In this document: in pieces, positions 1 through 10,499 of the stretch
Layout: every line of letters starts with the position of its first letter
How positions within the stretch are numbered: position 1 is the first letter of the stretch
NCBI GenBank assembly: GCA_015680685.1
Contig: MNCI01036214.1
Location: 85,451 to 111,610, forward strand
From: Gnetum montanum
Lineage: Eukaryota > Streptophyta > Gnetopsida > Gnetales > Gnetaceae
Direction: 5' to 3'
DNA length: 26,160 nucleotides
The notes under the pieces: model-generated
What the model was told of the DNA's origin: nothing
Database searches by the model: none
What the model saw: only the letters and a program-made list of their open reading frames with translations
Position numbers and translations under genes: made by a program

Positions 1-853
1 TTTACAAGATTTGACAAAATTACATTAAAATATTTTAAATATAGACAAGAAAATTTAACAATCCCTATAACTAATATTTACAAACAATTCACTTTAAAGT
101 GTGCATTTGATTTTAGATTAGGAGAATTTTTTATCCATACAACATCAAGGACTGGTGTAGATAAAGAAGCAAGTCAACAACAAAAATTTCAGATTGGAAC
201 ATTAGCACTCTCACTAGAAAGACCTTGGAAATTATTGATGTTATGAAAAGACAAAAAAGAAGAAGAAGCATTGTTTGCTACTAAGAAACATGATGGAAAG
301 GGGAGAAAGCTCTGAGGTCTTGTTGAGTGTTGCAAAATTTCTAGTCAATAAAAGAAAATTATCAAAATAGAGTGGTCATCATCATCAATCATTTTGTCAA
401 AGATGGTACATGTACACTACCATGGCAATTGGATTATGAGAAAATTGGCCTAGAAAAATCCATCAAACAAGATTTTTGAGATTCAATGGTTATGGTGCTT
501 CAAATAATTCCCCAACCATGAAACAAAATTGTCACATTACCTTAAGTTTTGTTTGGTTACATGAGCCATTGGATGCTAAATTAGTAGATTTTATTTCTCA
601 AAATAAAGACATTATTTGGTTTAAGTCAAGTTTTGTGACATGTATCATGGGATATTAAATAGACCCATCAAATGCACCTATTTTCATTGATTTTTGGGGT
701 TATTCTCCCTAGGATTACACTTTAGCAATGTAATCTCATATAGTTCATGAATCTTTTGATGCAACATCTTATGTGAGTTACATCTCATAGACTTACTTAG
801 CAAGGTAGGTGTGAACCACTAAAAAAGAGGATCTCACTACAATGCTACACTAG
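1..853. other. AT-rich flank left of the outer retrotransposon; no confident gene
   Basis: No intact gene is visible. The longest open stretch (476-658, +) encodes about 60 residues. Its middle (LDAKLVDFISQNKDI, then WFKSS) faintly resembles the linker between protease and reverse transcriptase in Ty3/gypsy polyproteins, where a phrase about a plant element's cleft or core region precedes an IDPS-like string; here IDPSN follows a stop at 656-658. This is a weak impression only. The rest is A/T-rich and stop-dense in all frames. Confidence 0.3.
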
Positions 854-1119
854 TGTTGGAACATCTCTTCTGATTCCCTTGTGCTTTTCATACAAGCTAT
901 TTTTGCAAGTTTTGCGCTTGGAGAAGACTAGGACAAGTGTGTCCTATTTTTGTATGTCTTCTTGTGATGATAATTCTTGGATATTTTGACATGTTTGGAG
1001 GTGTTTTTGGCTCATTTTGATGATCTTAGGGGGTTCCATAACCTATGGGAACTTGTTTGAAAGCATTTGGAGGCTCCAAAGCATCAAAATGAGCATTTTT
1101 ATTTTTGGCACATACAAGA

Positions 1120-1274
1120 TAGACGTCTACCCAAAAATATAGATGTCTCAATGTAGACATCTAGCCAGAATTATAGATGTCTATGGATCAAATATATTTC
1201 TACCAAAAAATAGTAGACGTCCCATCCAAAAGCAAGGATTTCATAATAGACATCCTAGCAAAGCCATAGACATC
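1120..1274 (+). repeat. U3 array of GACGTC-derived palindromes (left LTR)
   Basis: Seven hexamers of the form GACGTC, GATGTC or GACATC start at 1122, 1142, 1156, 1176, 1216, 1249 and 1269, mostly inside TAGANNTCTA. A decayed eighth (TATTTC, 1195-1200) aligns with an intact copy in the right LTR. Spacing is mostly 20 bp. Two copies keep the CpG. The others are what cytosine deamination on one strand or the other would give. GACGTC is a C-box-type core bound by plant bZIP proteins, and the array lies about 120-270 bp upstream of the LTR TATA-like box, so an enhancer role in the once-active element is a reasonable inference. Confidence 0.75.
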
Positions 1275-1395
1275 CATGTCACTAAGGGAAAAAGCTCCAA
1301 TGTGGCATTTTGATTGGGAAACATAAAAAAAATCCAAATCCTTGTAGGAAACATCTAGGAAGGTAAATAGAAAGCTTCCTAGGGTTTTGGATCTC

Positions 1396-1403
1396 TATAA
1401 TTA
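1396..1403 (+). promoter_or_regulatory. TATA-like box of outer 5' LTR
   Basis: TATAATTA within TCTCTATAATTATGTATG is conserved in both LTRs (second copy 17677-17684) and is followed by a GA-rich stretch. The AATAAA signals at 1756-1761 and 18029-18034 lie about 355 bp downstream, giving a sensible U3-R order. Activity is inferred. Confidence 0.5.
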
Positions 1404-1884
1404 TGTATGTATCCATCCATGAGAGAGAGAGAGAGAGGAGAGATAACTAGTATGTGAAGGAGTAAGAGAAAATGATTTTGAGAGTGGAAAGCTAAGCAAG
1501 AGATATTGGGTGAGTGAAATTGGTGATTGCAGCTCCAAGATCAACTTGTGATGTGTTGGTCTATGTGTTCTATTCTCTTGTATCTCACTTGTGACTTAAG
1601 ATCTTAGTCTTGGATTATGGGAGAGATTTTCATTGGTTGTGTCTTGCATTGAGAACAACCATTGTTTTGTTGTAGAGCTTTATGCTCTACAATATTGATT
1701 GAGTATGATATGTTTTGGATGCTTGTGGATTGTGTGAACCCTATTGTATTCTTCTAATAAATCAATTAGAGATAGCTAGTTTTCTTTTTTTCTAGCCAAA
1801 ATAGAAGTTTTGTCTTTGCATAATATTTGGATTTAGTGCGTTGAAGGTGATTTAATTATTGAAGCAAACCTACTCTAGCATTAT

Positions 1885-1896
1885 TGATATTAGAGC
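1885..1896 (+). other. Primer binding site, initiator Met-tRNA type (decayed)
   Basis: TGATATTAGAGC, four bases after the LTR end, matches the usual plant primer site complementary to the 3' end of initiator Met-tRNA except for one G-to-A and one C-to-T change. Position and sequence both fit. Confidence 0.7.
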
Positions 1897-1944
1897 TTAG
1901 TTTTACTATTTCTTGAAATTGGTTGAGAAATTTGTCAATTTGGA

Positions 1945-3130
1945 TGGCACCCAAGAAGAAATAGTTGCAAGCTCTAAATCGCAACATGGAGAGCATGAAG
2001 CTAGCCTTCCAAATGATGGTTTCTCAATTAGATGAAATTAGTGCAAAGGTGGACAAATAAGTCAGTCCTATCCATATCCAAAACTACAAAGGTGAAGAGC
2101 ATGTACATTCAGATGAAAAAGTTTCACAGCTAGGTGGAGATGGAGCAAATGAAGAGGATGGACAATCTACCTATGGAAGTGTAGGAAACCTTAAACCAAG
2201 GATTTCAATGGGAGGAAATCCTATTCTTGATATGAGAACTCCAAGGGCTCAAGGGATGTTCAATACTTCTTCAAGCAAGCTTGATGACAAAGATGAAGTA
2301 AGGCTTGTTCAAGCATTTAGAAATACTTCAAGAGTTCCGTATGTAGAGTTGAAAAATTTCAATAGTGTAGATGACATGAATGTTTTTGCAAGTTGGCTAA
2401 AGGTAATTGAGAAGCATTTTTAGTTGTAAGAGGTACTGAATAACTTGAGGGTACCTATTGCTAAATCCGTATTAGAACTTAGTGGGAAAAGGAGTTCCAA
2501 GGTTATGAAAGATGAAACGGTTTACCTATCAGAGATTGGGATATGATGAAAAACAAGTTAGAAAGAAAATTTGAACAATCTTGATAAAAACAAGAAACCA
2601 TTTTGAAGTTGAAATTATTAAGGCAAGGTGACAAGGATGTTAAAGAATTTTACATTAAATTTTATGATCTATTCCATCAAGATACAGTAAACTAGGAGGA
2701 GTATGAACAAGCTTCAATATTTTTAGGAGGTTTCAAAATGACATACCAACAAGATTTGACCTTTTATAAGCCACAAACACTTGATGAGTTTTATGATTTG
2801 GCACTCAAAGTTGAGAAGAAATTAGGAGGATTCAAAAACATGAGCAAAAAATTTCTAAGGGGAAGGATAAGGGATTTAGGTTTGAGAAGGGATCCAAGTC
2901 CAAATTTGAAGACAAGGAGGGCAGTTAAGATAAGAATACTGAAAGAGTTGATGAAAAGGACAAAGCCAAGAAGGACCAAGGCAAGGAGAGGGTCAAGGTA
3001 GTAGGTCATCAAAACTATAATGCTTTAAATGTGGAGAATGGGGATACAAGCAATTGGAATGTCCACCTCACAAGGCAACCAAGGGCAAGGATGTGCAAAC
3101 CATGGTGGTGGAGGAGACATTAAGCCAATT
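1945..3130 (+). pseudogene. Outer element gag remnant
   Basis: From an ATG at 1945 the frame opens MAPKKK and then meets a stop. Coding-like pieces continue in shifting frames: 2208-2423, about 2590-3000 (a Retrotrans_gag-like stretch around QGDKDVKEFYIKFYDLF, then a Lys/Arg-rich tail), and a CCHC zinc knuckle at about 3020-3060. The knuckle keeps three Cys (CFKCGEWGYKQLEC), but the His is Tyr. Gag would package the RNA. Here it is broken by many stops and at least one frameshift. Confidence 0.75.
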
Positions 3131-3179
3131 TCTTTAGAGAGGTAATCCTAATGCTCCAAAAATAGAGGATATATCTTAA

Positions 3180-3632
3180 TTAAATTCTTGTGCATTCATG
3201 GGGAATGTGAATAGAGGAGATCATTCTGATAAGAAATTTTTGTTTTAGATTAGGGTGAGTTATTTACTTAGTAGGGAATGGATTCATGTTTCAATTGATG
3301 GGGGAGCCCAAGAAAATGTTATTTCTTCTAGAGCAGTTACTAGAATGGGTTTGGTAACCAAGCCTCATCCAAGACCTTATAAGTTGCATTAGTCATTGAA
3401 ATATTTTTACCATGAGATAAGGGAACAATGTACTTTGAAATTTAAAATTGGTATTTTTCATGATGTTATGAAGTGTGATGTGCTTCCAATAGATTTTGCT
3501 GAAGTAATTCTTGATAGGCCTTGGGTTTTTGAAAATGGTGCTCTATTTGAAGGAGCTAGGAATGTGTGGAGTGTTGCTAGACTTGATGAAATCCATGATT
3601 TGATTCCTATGATAGTTGAACAAGTGAGGTAG
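3180..3632 (+). pseudogene. Outer element aspartic protease remnant
   Basis: The reading about IDGGAQENVIS (near 3293-3325) is the retropepsin active-site region, with the catalytic Asp still present. The following segment (3396-3632) has the LPIDFAEVILDRPWVFE pattern of the plant gypsy protease C-terminal half, where a short loop precedes an I/L-L-G-x-P-W-like turn. Stops lie at about 3249 and 3391-3393, so no intact protease is encoded. Confidence 0.75.
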
Positions 3633-3653
3633 AAATGCTTACTTAATGCTTCC

Positions 3654-4500
3654 TTGATCCTTCTAGAAACTAGTTTTGGTTTTGTTGTTATGACAACAGT
3701 TGCTAATAATCATGGTGATGTGCAAGTTGAACTCTATACATGTGTGCTAGGCTTGAAGGAGAAATTTTGCAAGGTGTTTAAGGGGGAATTGGATGAACTA
3801 TTATCAATGAGGAATGTACAACATCAAATTGACTTCATTCTTGGTGCTACCATTCTAAACAAGAGAGATTATCAAATGGCACAAAATTAGAGAGCTAAAT
3901 TGCAAAGGCAAGAGGGGTTACTTGAAAATGGCTTCATGAGGGAATCCATTTCACCTTATGTAGTTCTAGTAGTGCTAGTGCCCAAGAAGGACAATGATGA
4001 ATGGAGGATGTGCATTGATTCCATGGTAGTGAACAAGACAATAGTGAGGTATAGGTTTCCTATTCCAAGGGTGGATAATATCCTTGATGTCCTTACCAAT
4101 GCTGAAATTTTTAACAAAATTGATTGGAAGAGTGACTACCATTAAATCAGAATTAGGTTTGGTGATGAGTGAATTATAGCTTTCAAAACATTGGATGGAT
4201 TTTTTGAGTGGTTGGTGATGCCATTTGGGCCCACAACTGCACTTGCTACATTCATGAGGTTGATGCATGATGTATTGAAGGACTTGATTCGTATGTGTTG
4301 TATTATCTTTTTAAATGCTATTTTGATCTATAGCTCTAACGAGAAAGACCACTTGGATCACTTGAGGATGGTGTGCCTTAAGTTGAAGGAGGTACAATTG
4401 GTGATCAATGTAAAGAAAAGTCATCTCTTCAAGAGAGAAATCATATATTTGGGTCATGTGGTTTCTAAAAATTAGATTTAGATGGAAGATACCAAGGTGA
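3654..4500 (+). pseudogene. Outer element reverse transcriptase remnant
   Basis: The RT fingers and palm are recognisable. VLVPKKDNDEWRMCIDS (about 3970-4020), NKIDWKSDYH (4114-4142), MPFGPTTALATF (4218-4253), then the catalytic motif and a LGHVVS string near 4450. The motif that normally holds the two catalytic Asp reads FLNAILIYS, with Asn and Ala at 4314-4319. Stops replace a conserved Gln (TAA, 4143-4145) and a conserved Trp (TGA, 4170-4172). The enzyme is certainly inactive. Confidence 0.9.
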
Positions 4501-4739
4501 ATGCTATTAGGGATTAGCCAACTCCTAAAAATGTTTGGTAGGTAAGATCATTCTTTAACTTAGTATGTTTTTACAAATAGTTCATAAAAAATTTGTGTGG
4601 TATTTTGTGGCCTAAGTTTTCTTTGTTGAAGAAAAATAAAGAATTTAGATGAGATAATGAAACGCAAGGGAGCTTTGACTTGTTGAAAGTAAAGATTACC
4701 ATTGAACTAGTACTTGGAATTCTATATTTTTAGAACCTT

Positions 4740-5110
4740 TTTTAGATGGAGGTAGATGCAAGTGGACTTGCCATTCATGGGGTGCTTTCACAAGAAGGTA
4801 GGTCTATTGTTTTTTTTTATTAAAATTTGAATGAATCAAGGAAAAATTATAGCATATATGAGAAGAAGTTGTATGCTATGCTTCAAGCATTGGAGGCTTT
4901 ACTTGTTGCCCAAGGAATTCACTTTGATGATGGACCATAAAGCACTTCAATTTCTAAACTCACAAAAAAAGTTGAGTGCAAAGCACATGAAGTGGGTTGC
5001 ACAATTATAAGAGTTCAACTTTGTGTTGAAGCACAAAAGTGGAAAAGCCAATATGGTGATTGATGCATTATCTAGAGTGAATGTGGTAAATTTCAATGTA
5101 CCTTATGTAA
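4740..5110 (+). pseudogene. Outer element RNase H remnant
   Basis: The frame at about 4745 reads MEVDASGLAIHGVLSQEG, the start of an LTR-element RNase H with its first acidic residue. LNESRKNYSIYEKKLYAML follows, and the domain closes with LKHKSGKANMVIDALSRV (5026-5079), typical of the RNase H to integrase boundary. Stops and frameshifts separate these blocks. Confidence 0.8.
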
Positions 5111-5189
5111 AAGGTATGGGTGATTTTGCTTCTTTTCATGAGCATTATGTTGATTTTGGGCACGTTTGGAGGAGCCTCAAAGAGCCATT

Positions 5190-5711
5190 GATGAATAGGC
5201 TATACTAGTGGAAAGGTATGTGTTCCTAATTATGATTGTAGGAAAAATATTTTTTTTGAAAATCATTGTAGTGGTATGGTAGGTCACATGAGTAGGGATA
5301 AACCATTGGAACTTGTGGGTAGGCACTATTTTTGGTCCAATATGGCAACAAAAGCTTCAAAATTTGTGAAGAAGTAATTGACATGTTAGAAGTTCAAAGA
5401 AGGTAAAGGTGTGGATGGATACTATATATCTTTGTCAATTCCCAAAGGTTCATATGAAAGTGTATCAATGGACTTTGTGAGTAGTATTCCAAAGATCAAG
5501 GGTGGGAACAATTCAATTTTGTTGTTGTGAATAGGTTCTCCAAGATGACACATTTTATTTCCTACAAAAAGGTGAGTGAAGCTTCTCATGTTGCAAATTT
5601 ATTTTTTTAATGTGTTGTGAAGTTGCATGGTATTTCTTTAAGTATTGTTAGTGACAGAGACTCCAAGTTCACAAGTCATTTTTGGAGGCCCCTTTGGAAG
5701 ATTTTAGGAAC
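5190..5711 (+). pseudogene. Outer element integrase, N-terminal part (interrupted)
   Basis: After RNase H comes the HHCC-type zinc region (GMVGHMSRDKPLELV, about 5275-5315), then the catalytic core start around SMDFVSSIPK (5467-5496), where the first catalytic Asp is present. Several stops follow. Coding resemblance stops at the insertion point of the nested element, and the same domain resumes at 16298. Confidence 0.8.
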
Positions 5712-5716
5712 AAAGT
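5712..5716. repeat. Target-site duplication AAAGT (left copy)
   Basis: AAAGT directly precedes the left LTR start and recurs at 16298-16302 right after the right LTR end. Five bases is the standard Ty3/gypsy duplication length. Confidence 0.95.
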
Positions 5717-6569
5717 TGATGAGCAGTGAGGTACCCCTACATCCAACGATATGAATATGAGTGTTCATGCACGATTTTGTCAAACTTCAAGGATTAAGTG
5801 CTTATGCACCTACATAGAACAAGGATGAGTTATGCGATTGTTGTCTTCCCAAGCTTACTTGTAAGGCACAATTGTATGGTTAAGTAAACTCGAGGTATGT
5901 GATTTTTATTATTTTATGGTTTATGTTCTTGATGCTTAAAATAGAGAAATGAGGTAATTTAATAACTAATTTAATTTAACTAATTAACTATTCTCTAACT
6001 AATCCTAACACCAGCATCCGTTCCCACTCTCTGAACACATCCTGAACTAGTGTAACACTACTAGGATTACCAAACACTAGTTGTTACTGGGTTACCAATT
6101 GTTCCACATTATGCTTGAAGTGGTCGTGCTGAGTGTGCTAACTCATTGATAATTGATAATTAATGGTGTGATGAAAATAACATTAATTAATTATTGAAAG
6201 CATTGAATAATAGTAAATAACATGAAATGCAATAATTAAGCTATTTTGAATGTTGCAAGGTTTATCACAAAGTTTATCTTTATTTCTAGACATAAGGTAT
6301 GCTTAGGTATACAATGCTTGAATAAAGATCCATTTACTTTATTAATCCTACTGTGGGCACTCATAAATAATTCTAACTCTAGAAGGGAAAAATTGCAAGA
6401 GTTCAACTAAGGGACTAAAAAATAATGCTAAAGCAAGTGCCTCTGTCTCCTATTTATAGCCAACGAGATAGGTTCTGACATTGCATGTCTAATATCACTT
6501 TGGCATCTCCAATATCGCATATCTGATATTGAGAGTCCGATATCAAGGATCCGATATTGAGACTCATCA
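5717..6569 (-). repeat. 3' LTR of nested element
   Basis: 853 bp with 7-bp inverted termini. It is near-collinear with 15460-16297, with perhaps one substitution in ten to twelve bases by eye, mostly transitions. On the - strand it carries TATAAATAG (6450-6458) and AATAAA (6279-6284). It has one more 14-bp repeat unit than its partner, which accounts for nearly all of the length difference. Confidence 0.95.
6491..6558 (-). repeat. 14-bp degenerate repeats in nested LTR (left)
   Basis: Hexamers AATATC, AATATC, GATATT, GATATC and GATATT begin at 6491, 6511, 6525, 6539 and 6553, the last four spaced exactly 14 bp, within a unit like TCCGATATTGAGAG. The array lies between the LTR end and the TATA box, where U3 enhancers sit. 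Confidence 0.65.
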
Positions 6570-8500
6570 TACACCCACAATTGAATGAAAATGCGTCCTC
6601 GAGTTCCTTACAAAATATTGGGAAGGTATGGGACTATTAACTGAACAACAACTATCGGTGACATGGAATGAGAGACTCAAAGTGCTTGGTGAACGGATCA
6701 ATAAGTGTATTATAGCATTGGTGTTCATAACCATTGTGGTAAACACTATACATAGATGACATCTAGACCTTCATTTGATAGCTTGAAGAGAGAGGGAAAG
6801 AAAAGAAAATGAGGCACATTGTTGCTATTGTCAAGAATGTGCACACCATTGTTCATCCATGGCCACCTAACCAAGCTTATTGCTTATGTGAATGCTCTTG
6901 ATCTAGTCCATCCTTAGTGCTTCCTACTATCCTAGTTCATTGTTCATGTGATCACCATATTCACACACAATGCACTCACGAATTAGCAAGGATAGATAAG
7001 ATATAATGTAGTTGAGACCTTGCCTTATATGAAGCACATTGGCTAGGTTGTGAGTATGGCAGATACTAGGTTAGAGGTTTGTAAGTGATCACTACCCAAG
7101 GTGTAGGGGTGAGATAAGTAATGGAATGGAAAAATATGTGATAGGCTTCCACAACTAAGAGCAAACCTCCGGTAGCAATAGGATGGAAAAGGAAAACGAA
7201 AGAAAAAGGAAGATAAGAGAAATAACAACAGTGAAGCCAATAAAAATGTATAGAAGGGTAGATAAAAATAGATATCATAGATGGGGTGAAACCAGAAATA
7301 GTTGTTTGCAAGAAATGTTCAAGGGAATGAACTTAACAATTGCACCAAAAATGAATGCTAGTGGATCCTCCCCAAAGTAGGCTCATTCCCTTTATTCCCT
7401 AACAATCCCACAAACCAAAGAGTCCGTAGGCTCTAGGAATGACATATGGAGATAATAGTTAAGAATTTAGCCATAAGAATTTACCAAAGAATAACAATGC
7501 ATTGACCAAGATATAGACTAATCATAAAATTGACAATGAGTTAGAATAAGGGAAAAAATATGGAAAGAGAAGAGAGAATGGAATGGAATCCGAGAATTAA
7601 GGTTGCGTAAAGTCCCTTATGTATTATGTGGTTAAGGTAACTTAATAAAATTTAGTCCAAATCCATATTCAAACTAACCACATCCAATGACCTCACATCA
7701 ACACACTTGACCAACCCATCCTCCTGAAGCAGCAAGAATACTTCCACAGAGCCACCACCATTACAACAATAGAGGAATAGAGAATACTTCAGGCATGGGT
7801 AACATGTCTTTCTAGTGCCATAACCAATGCTTGTAGCCCATGTTACTTTATTATGTCTAAGGGGTATGCTTTGAATTCCCACCAATTTTTTTTCTTTTGC
7901 ATGAGAACCACACCATGCAAAGACTTATTTGATTCATTCAACTCCCTGATATTAGTTTATAGTGGAATGGTCAGAAACCTATGAAAAACATCTAGGTACC
8001 CAAGAGAATAGCCAACACAAATGTGTTGAATCCCCTTAAGGTCACACCCTTTTCAATCCATTTGAATCTTTCCTTAGTTTGAAGAATATCAAGCCACCAA
8101 TTCATTAATAGGTTTGCTTAGAGAAAGGGACAATACAATTCCAAAACCAAGGGAGACCATAGAGTTGAATGGATAAATGGATGATGTGAACTCATTGCCT
8201 ATTTTATCTAAAGAAACCATATCTTAGCATCAACATTGAAATTCAAAGGTAAAAACCAAACGTTAGTAAGCAACACTATTATAGTACAATCCACCATCAT
8301 GAGCACTTATCATATGATGAGTGAGAGTGAATTAGACAAAATGAAATAGAGAAAGAAATAGTAAAAATGTTAATGATGGTTTAAAACAAAAACAAGTAAA
8401 TATGAAAAATGTATAAAAAAAAAAGACAAAAGAAACTGAGAACTTAGAATAGTTAGCATTAGTGGCCTTCTCCCCCATGACTGAGTCAGAAGGAGGAGAT
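6570..8500 (-). other. Nested element 3' region between integrase and 3' LTR; no identified gene
   Basis: About 1.9 kb between the integrase C-terminus and the 3' LTR. Athila-type elements often have an extra ORF here. I find only short open stretches (for example 7652-7885 on -, 7183-7380 on +) without any motif I recognise, and many stops. The bases next to the LTR read GTGGGTGTA on the - strand, a weak purine tract. Confidence 0.5.
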
Positions 8501-10409
8501 CTAAAGTAATGGGTAGGGTTGTCCATTAACAGAGGTAGTACTTGTCATTTTAGGCTCATGAAAAGGTTTGGTTTGTTGGATGTTGACCAATAATTTCTTA
8601 TTTATGCTTTTAGGTTTATAGATCATCATGGCCCTTGAAGGAAAAGTTTCATTAATGATATAAGGTCCTTCCCACAGCATTTGAAATTTAGTTTGTTGTG
8701 GCACATGTGTGGGATTCCAATAGAAAACCCTATCTCTTGGTTGATATGTGACTTTTCTAATTTTCAGGTCATGATGTTGTTTGTTGAAGGCCTTGTGTAG
8801 TTTGTTGGATGACAGATCAGCTAATTGGCTCTCATCTAGTAAGTAAAGATTCATTAACTGTTATTTTTGCACTAGATTGAGTTCAAGGTTAAGGTCACAT
8901 GCTATAGATAGTGTATGGAGCTTAGCTTGGATAGGAAGTGTTGGAAGTTTATTGTACACTAACTCATAGGCAGAGTAGCCTAAAGGGAATTTCCATGTGG
9001 AGCATTAGGCCCAAAGAGCATCGTTCAGTTTGGTGCTCCATTCTCGCCTATACTTGCTAATGGTTCATGACAAGATTTTTGTGATTTTCCTATTGGTGAC
9101 TTCGGCTTGATCATTCGCTTAAGGATGATATGGTGTAGCCAATATATGCTCAACTTCTAAGCGTTGCATCAGCCTTCAAAAATTTGCACCTATAAAATGT
9201 GTACGATTATCAAAAATAAGTGCACAAGGCACACCAAACCTATTTACGATTTGTTATTGAACAAATTGTGTAGCGGTAGATGATGTACAGTTGGTAATAG
9301 TGGCTGCTTCTATCCACTTTGTAAAATAGTCAAAAACAACAACAATGTATGCTTTTCCATTGGACATCAGTGTAATAGGCCCCATAAAATTAATACCCCA
9401 TATGTCGAAGGGTTCTAAGGGTTGAATCCATTGTTGTGAGCCCTTCATTCTAGAAGTCATTTCCTCATTGTGTTGACAATGCTTACAAGATTGGACAAAA
9501 TGATGGGCATCCTAAAATAATGTAGGCCAATAATATCTTGTAAGCAATATTTTAATGGTTGTTCGTCTCCTAGTGTAATGACCCCCACAAGGGTCCTCAT
9601 GAGCATCTTGGCGAACTCGTAATTGATCTATGTCAGGAACACACCATCGGACCAAGACATTGGAACACACCTTATAAAGGTGTTCATTGATTCCATGAAA
9701 TGTTTAACTTAGTGGAGAAACTATTGTTTCTTTCTAATGTCCAAATCTTGTGGTGACTTTGGCTTGATCATTCACTTAAGGATGATATGCTATAGCCAGT
9801 TTATGCTCAACTCCTAAGCATTGCATCAGCTTCCTAAAAGTCATACCTGTAAAATGTGTACCATTATCAAAAAGAAGTGCACCAGGCATGCAAAACCTAT
9901 TTACGATTTATTTTTGAACAAATTGTGTAGCAGTAGATGATGTACAATCAGTAACAACAACTTCTTCTGCCCACTTTGTAAAATAGTCAATAGCAACAAC
10001 AATGTATGCTTTTCCATTAGACATCGGTGTAATAGGCCCCATAAAATCAATACCCCATATGTCGAAGGGTTCTAAGGGTTGAATCCGTTGTTGTGGACCC
10101 TTCATTTTAGTAGTCATTCCCTCATCACATTGGTAGTGCTCACAAGATTGGATAAAATGATGGGTGTCTTGAAATAATGTAGGTCAATAATATCCTACAA
10201 GAAATATTTTAATGGTTGTTCGTCTCCTAGTGTAATGACCCCCACAAGGGCCCTCATGAGCATCTTGGAGAACTCATAATTGATTTTCATTAGGAACACA
10301 CCATCAGAACAAGACATTAGAACACACCTTGTAAAGGTGTCCATTGATTTCAATGAAATGTTTAACTCAATGGAGAAAATGTTGTCTTTTTCTAACGTCC
10401 AACTCTTGT
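8501..10409 (-). pseudogene. Nested element integrase remnant with duplicated core
   Basis: In - strand order: integrase zinc region and catalytic core (copy B, 10409-9752), the same domains again (copy A, 9751-9095), then the C-terminal region (8501-8854: QPRDRVFYWNPTH, FQMLWEGPYII). Each copy has an HHCC-like patch (DAHHF, then C-x2-C), a WGIxFMGPIT block, a FDNxTHF block and an NDQAxVT block. First Asp: kept in B (10046-10048), Asn in A (9389-9391). Second Asp: kept in both. Glu: kept in A (9101-9103), Lys in B (9758-9760). Stops occur in both copies. Confidence 0.88.
9094..10409 (-). repeat. 657-bp tandem duplication inside nested integrase
   Basis: Units 9094-9750 and 9751-10408 are collinear, about 10-15 percent different by eye. 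The pentamer TGGTG stands at the left edge (9094-9098), at the junction (9751-9755) and just past the right edge (10409-10413), so the duplication has 5-bp microhomology at its borders. The divergence shows it is an old event, not an assembly artefact. Confidence 0.88.
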
Positions 10410-10499
10410 GGTGTTTCTTGTGTGAGAAGATAAGTAAGAATGCTACTATACCAATTTATATCTATGGGTGATTGATTGTTTATTACACCTACAAAGAGG

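Larger units (their letters stand above)
854..1880 (+). repeat. 5' LTR of outer element
   Basis: It begins TGTTGG and is closely matched by the copy starting at 17145. Long stretches such as AACATCTCTTCTGATTCCC and the TATA/GA-repeat segment are shared, with substitutions and small indels throughout. The end is placed at GCA (1878-1880), just before a recognisable primer site. The LTR contains a TATA-like box (1396-1403), a short GA microsatellite (about 1420-1437), an AATAAA (1756-1761) and a palindromic array in U3 (1120-1274). By eye it differs from its partner more than the nested element's two LTRs differ from each other. Confidence 0.92.

Noticed and set aside
799-809. AGCAAGGTAGG repeated at 18180-18190, flanking the outer element
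   Set aside because: Too far from the LTR ends and in diverged context. It may be an old target-site repeat, but nothing ties it to the insertion.
848-852. CACTA at both flanks of the outer element as target duplication (also 18161-18165)
   Set aside because: It does not abut the TG start at 854 and the right LTR end is eroded, so I give it only as a possibility.
1420-1437. GA repeat as an independent microsatellite locus
   Set aside because: It is part of the LTR and recurs at the same place in the right LTR (about 17701-17716).
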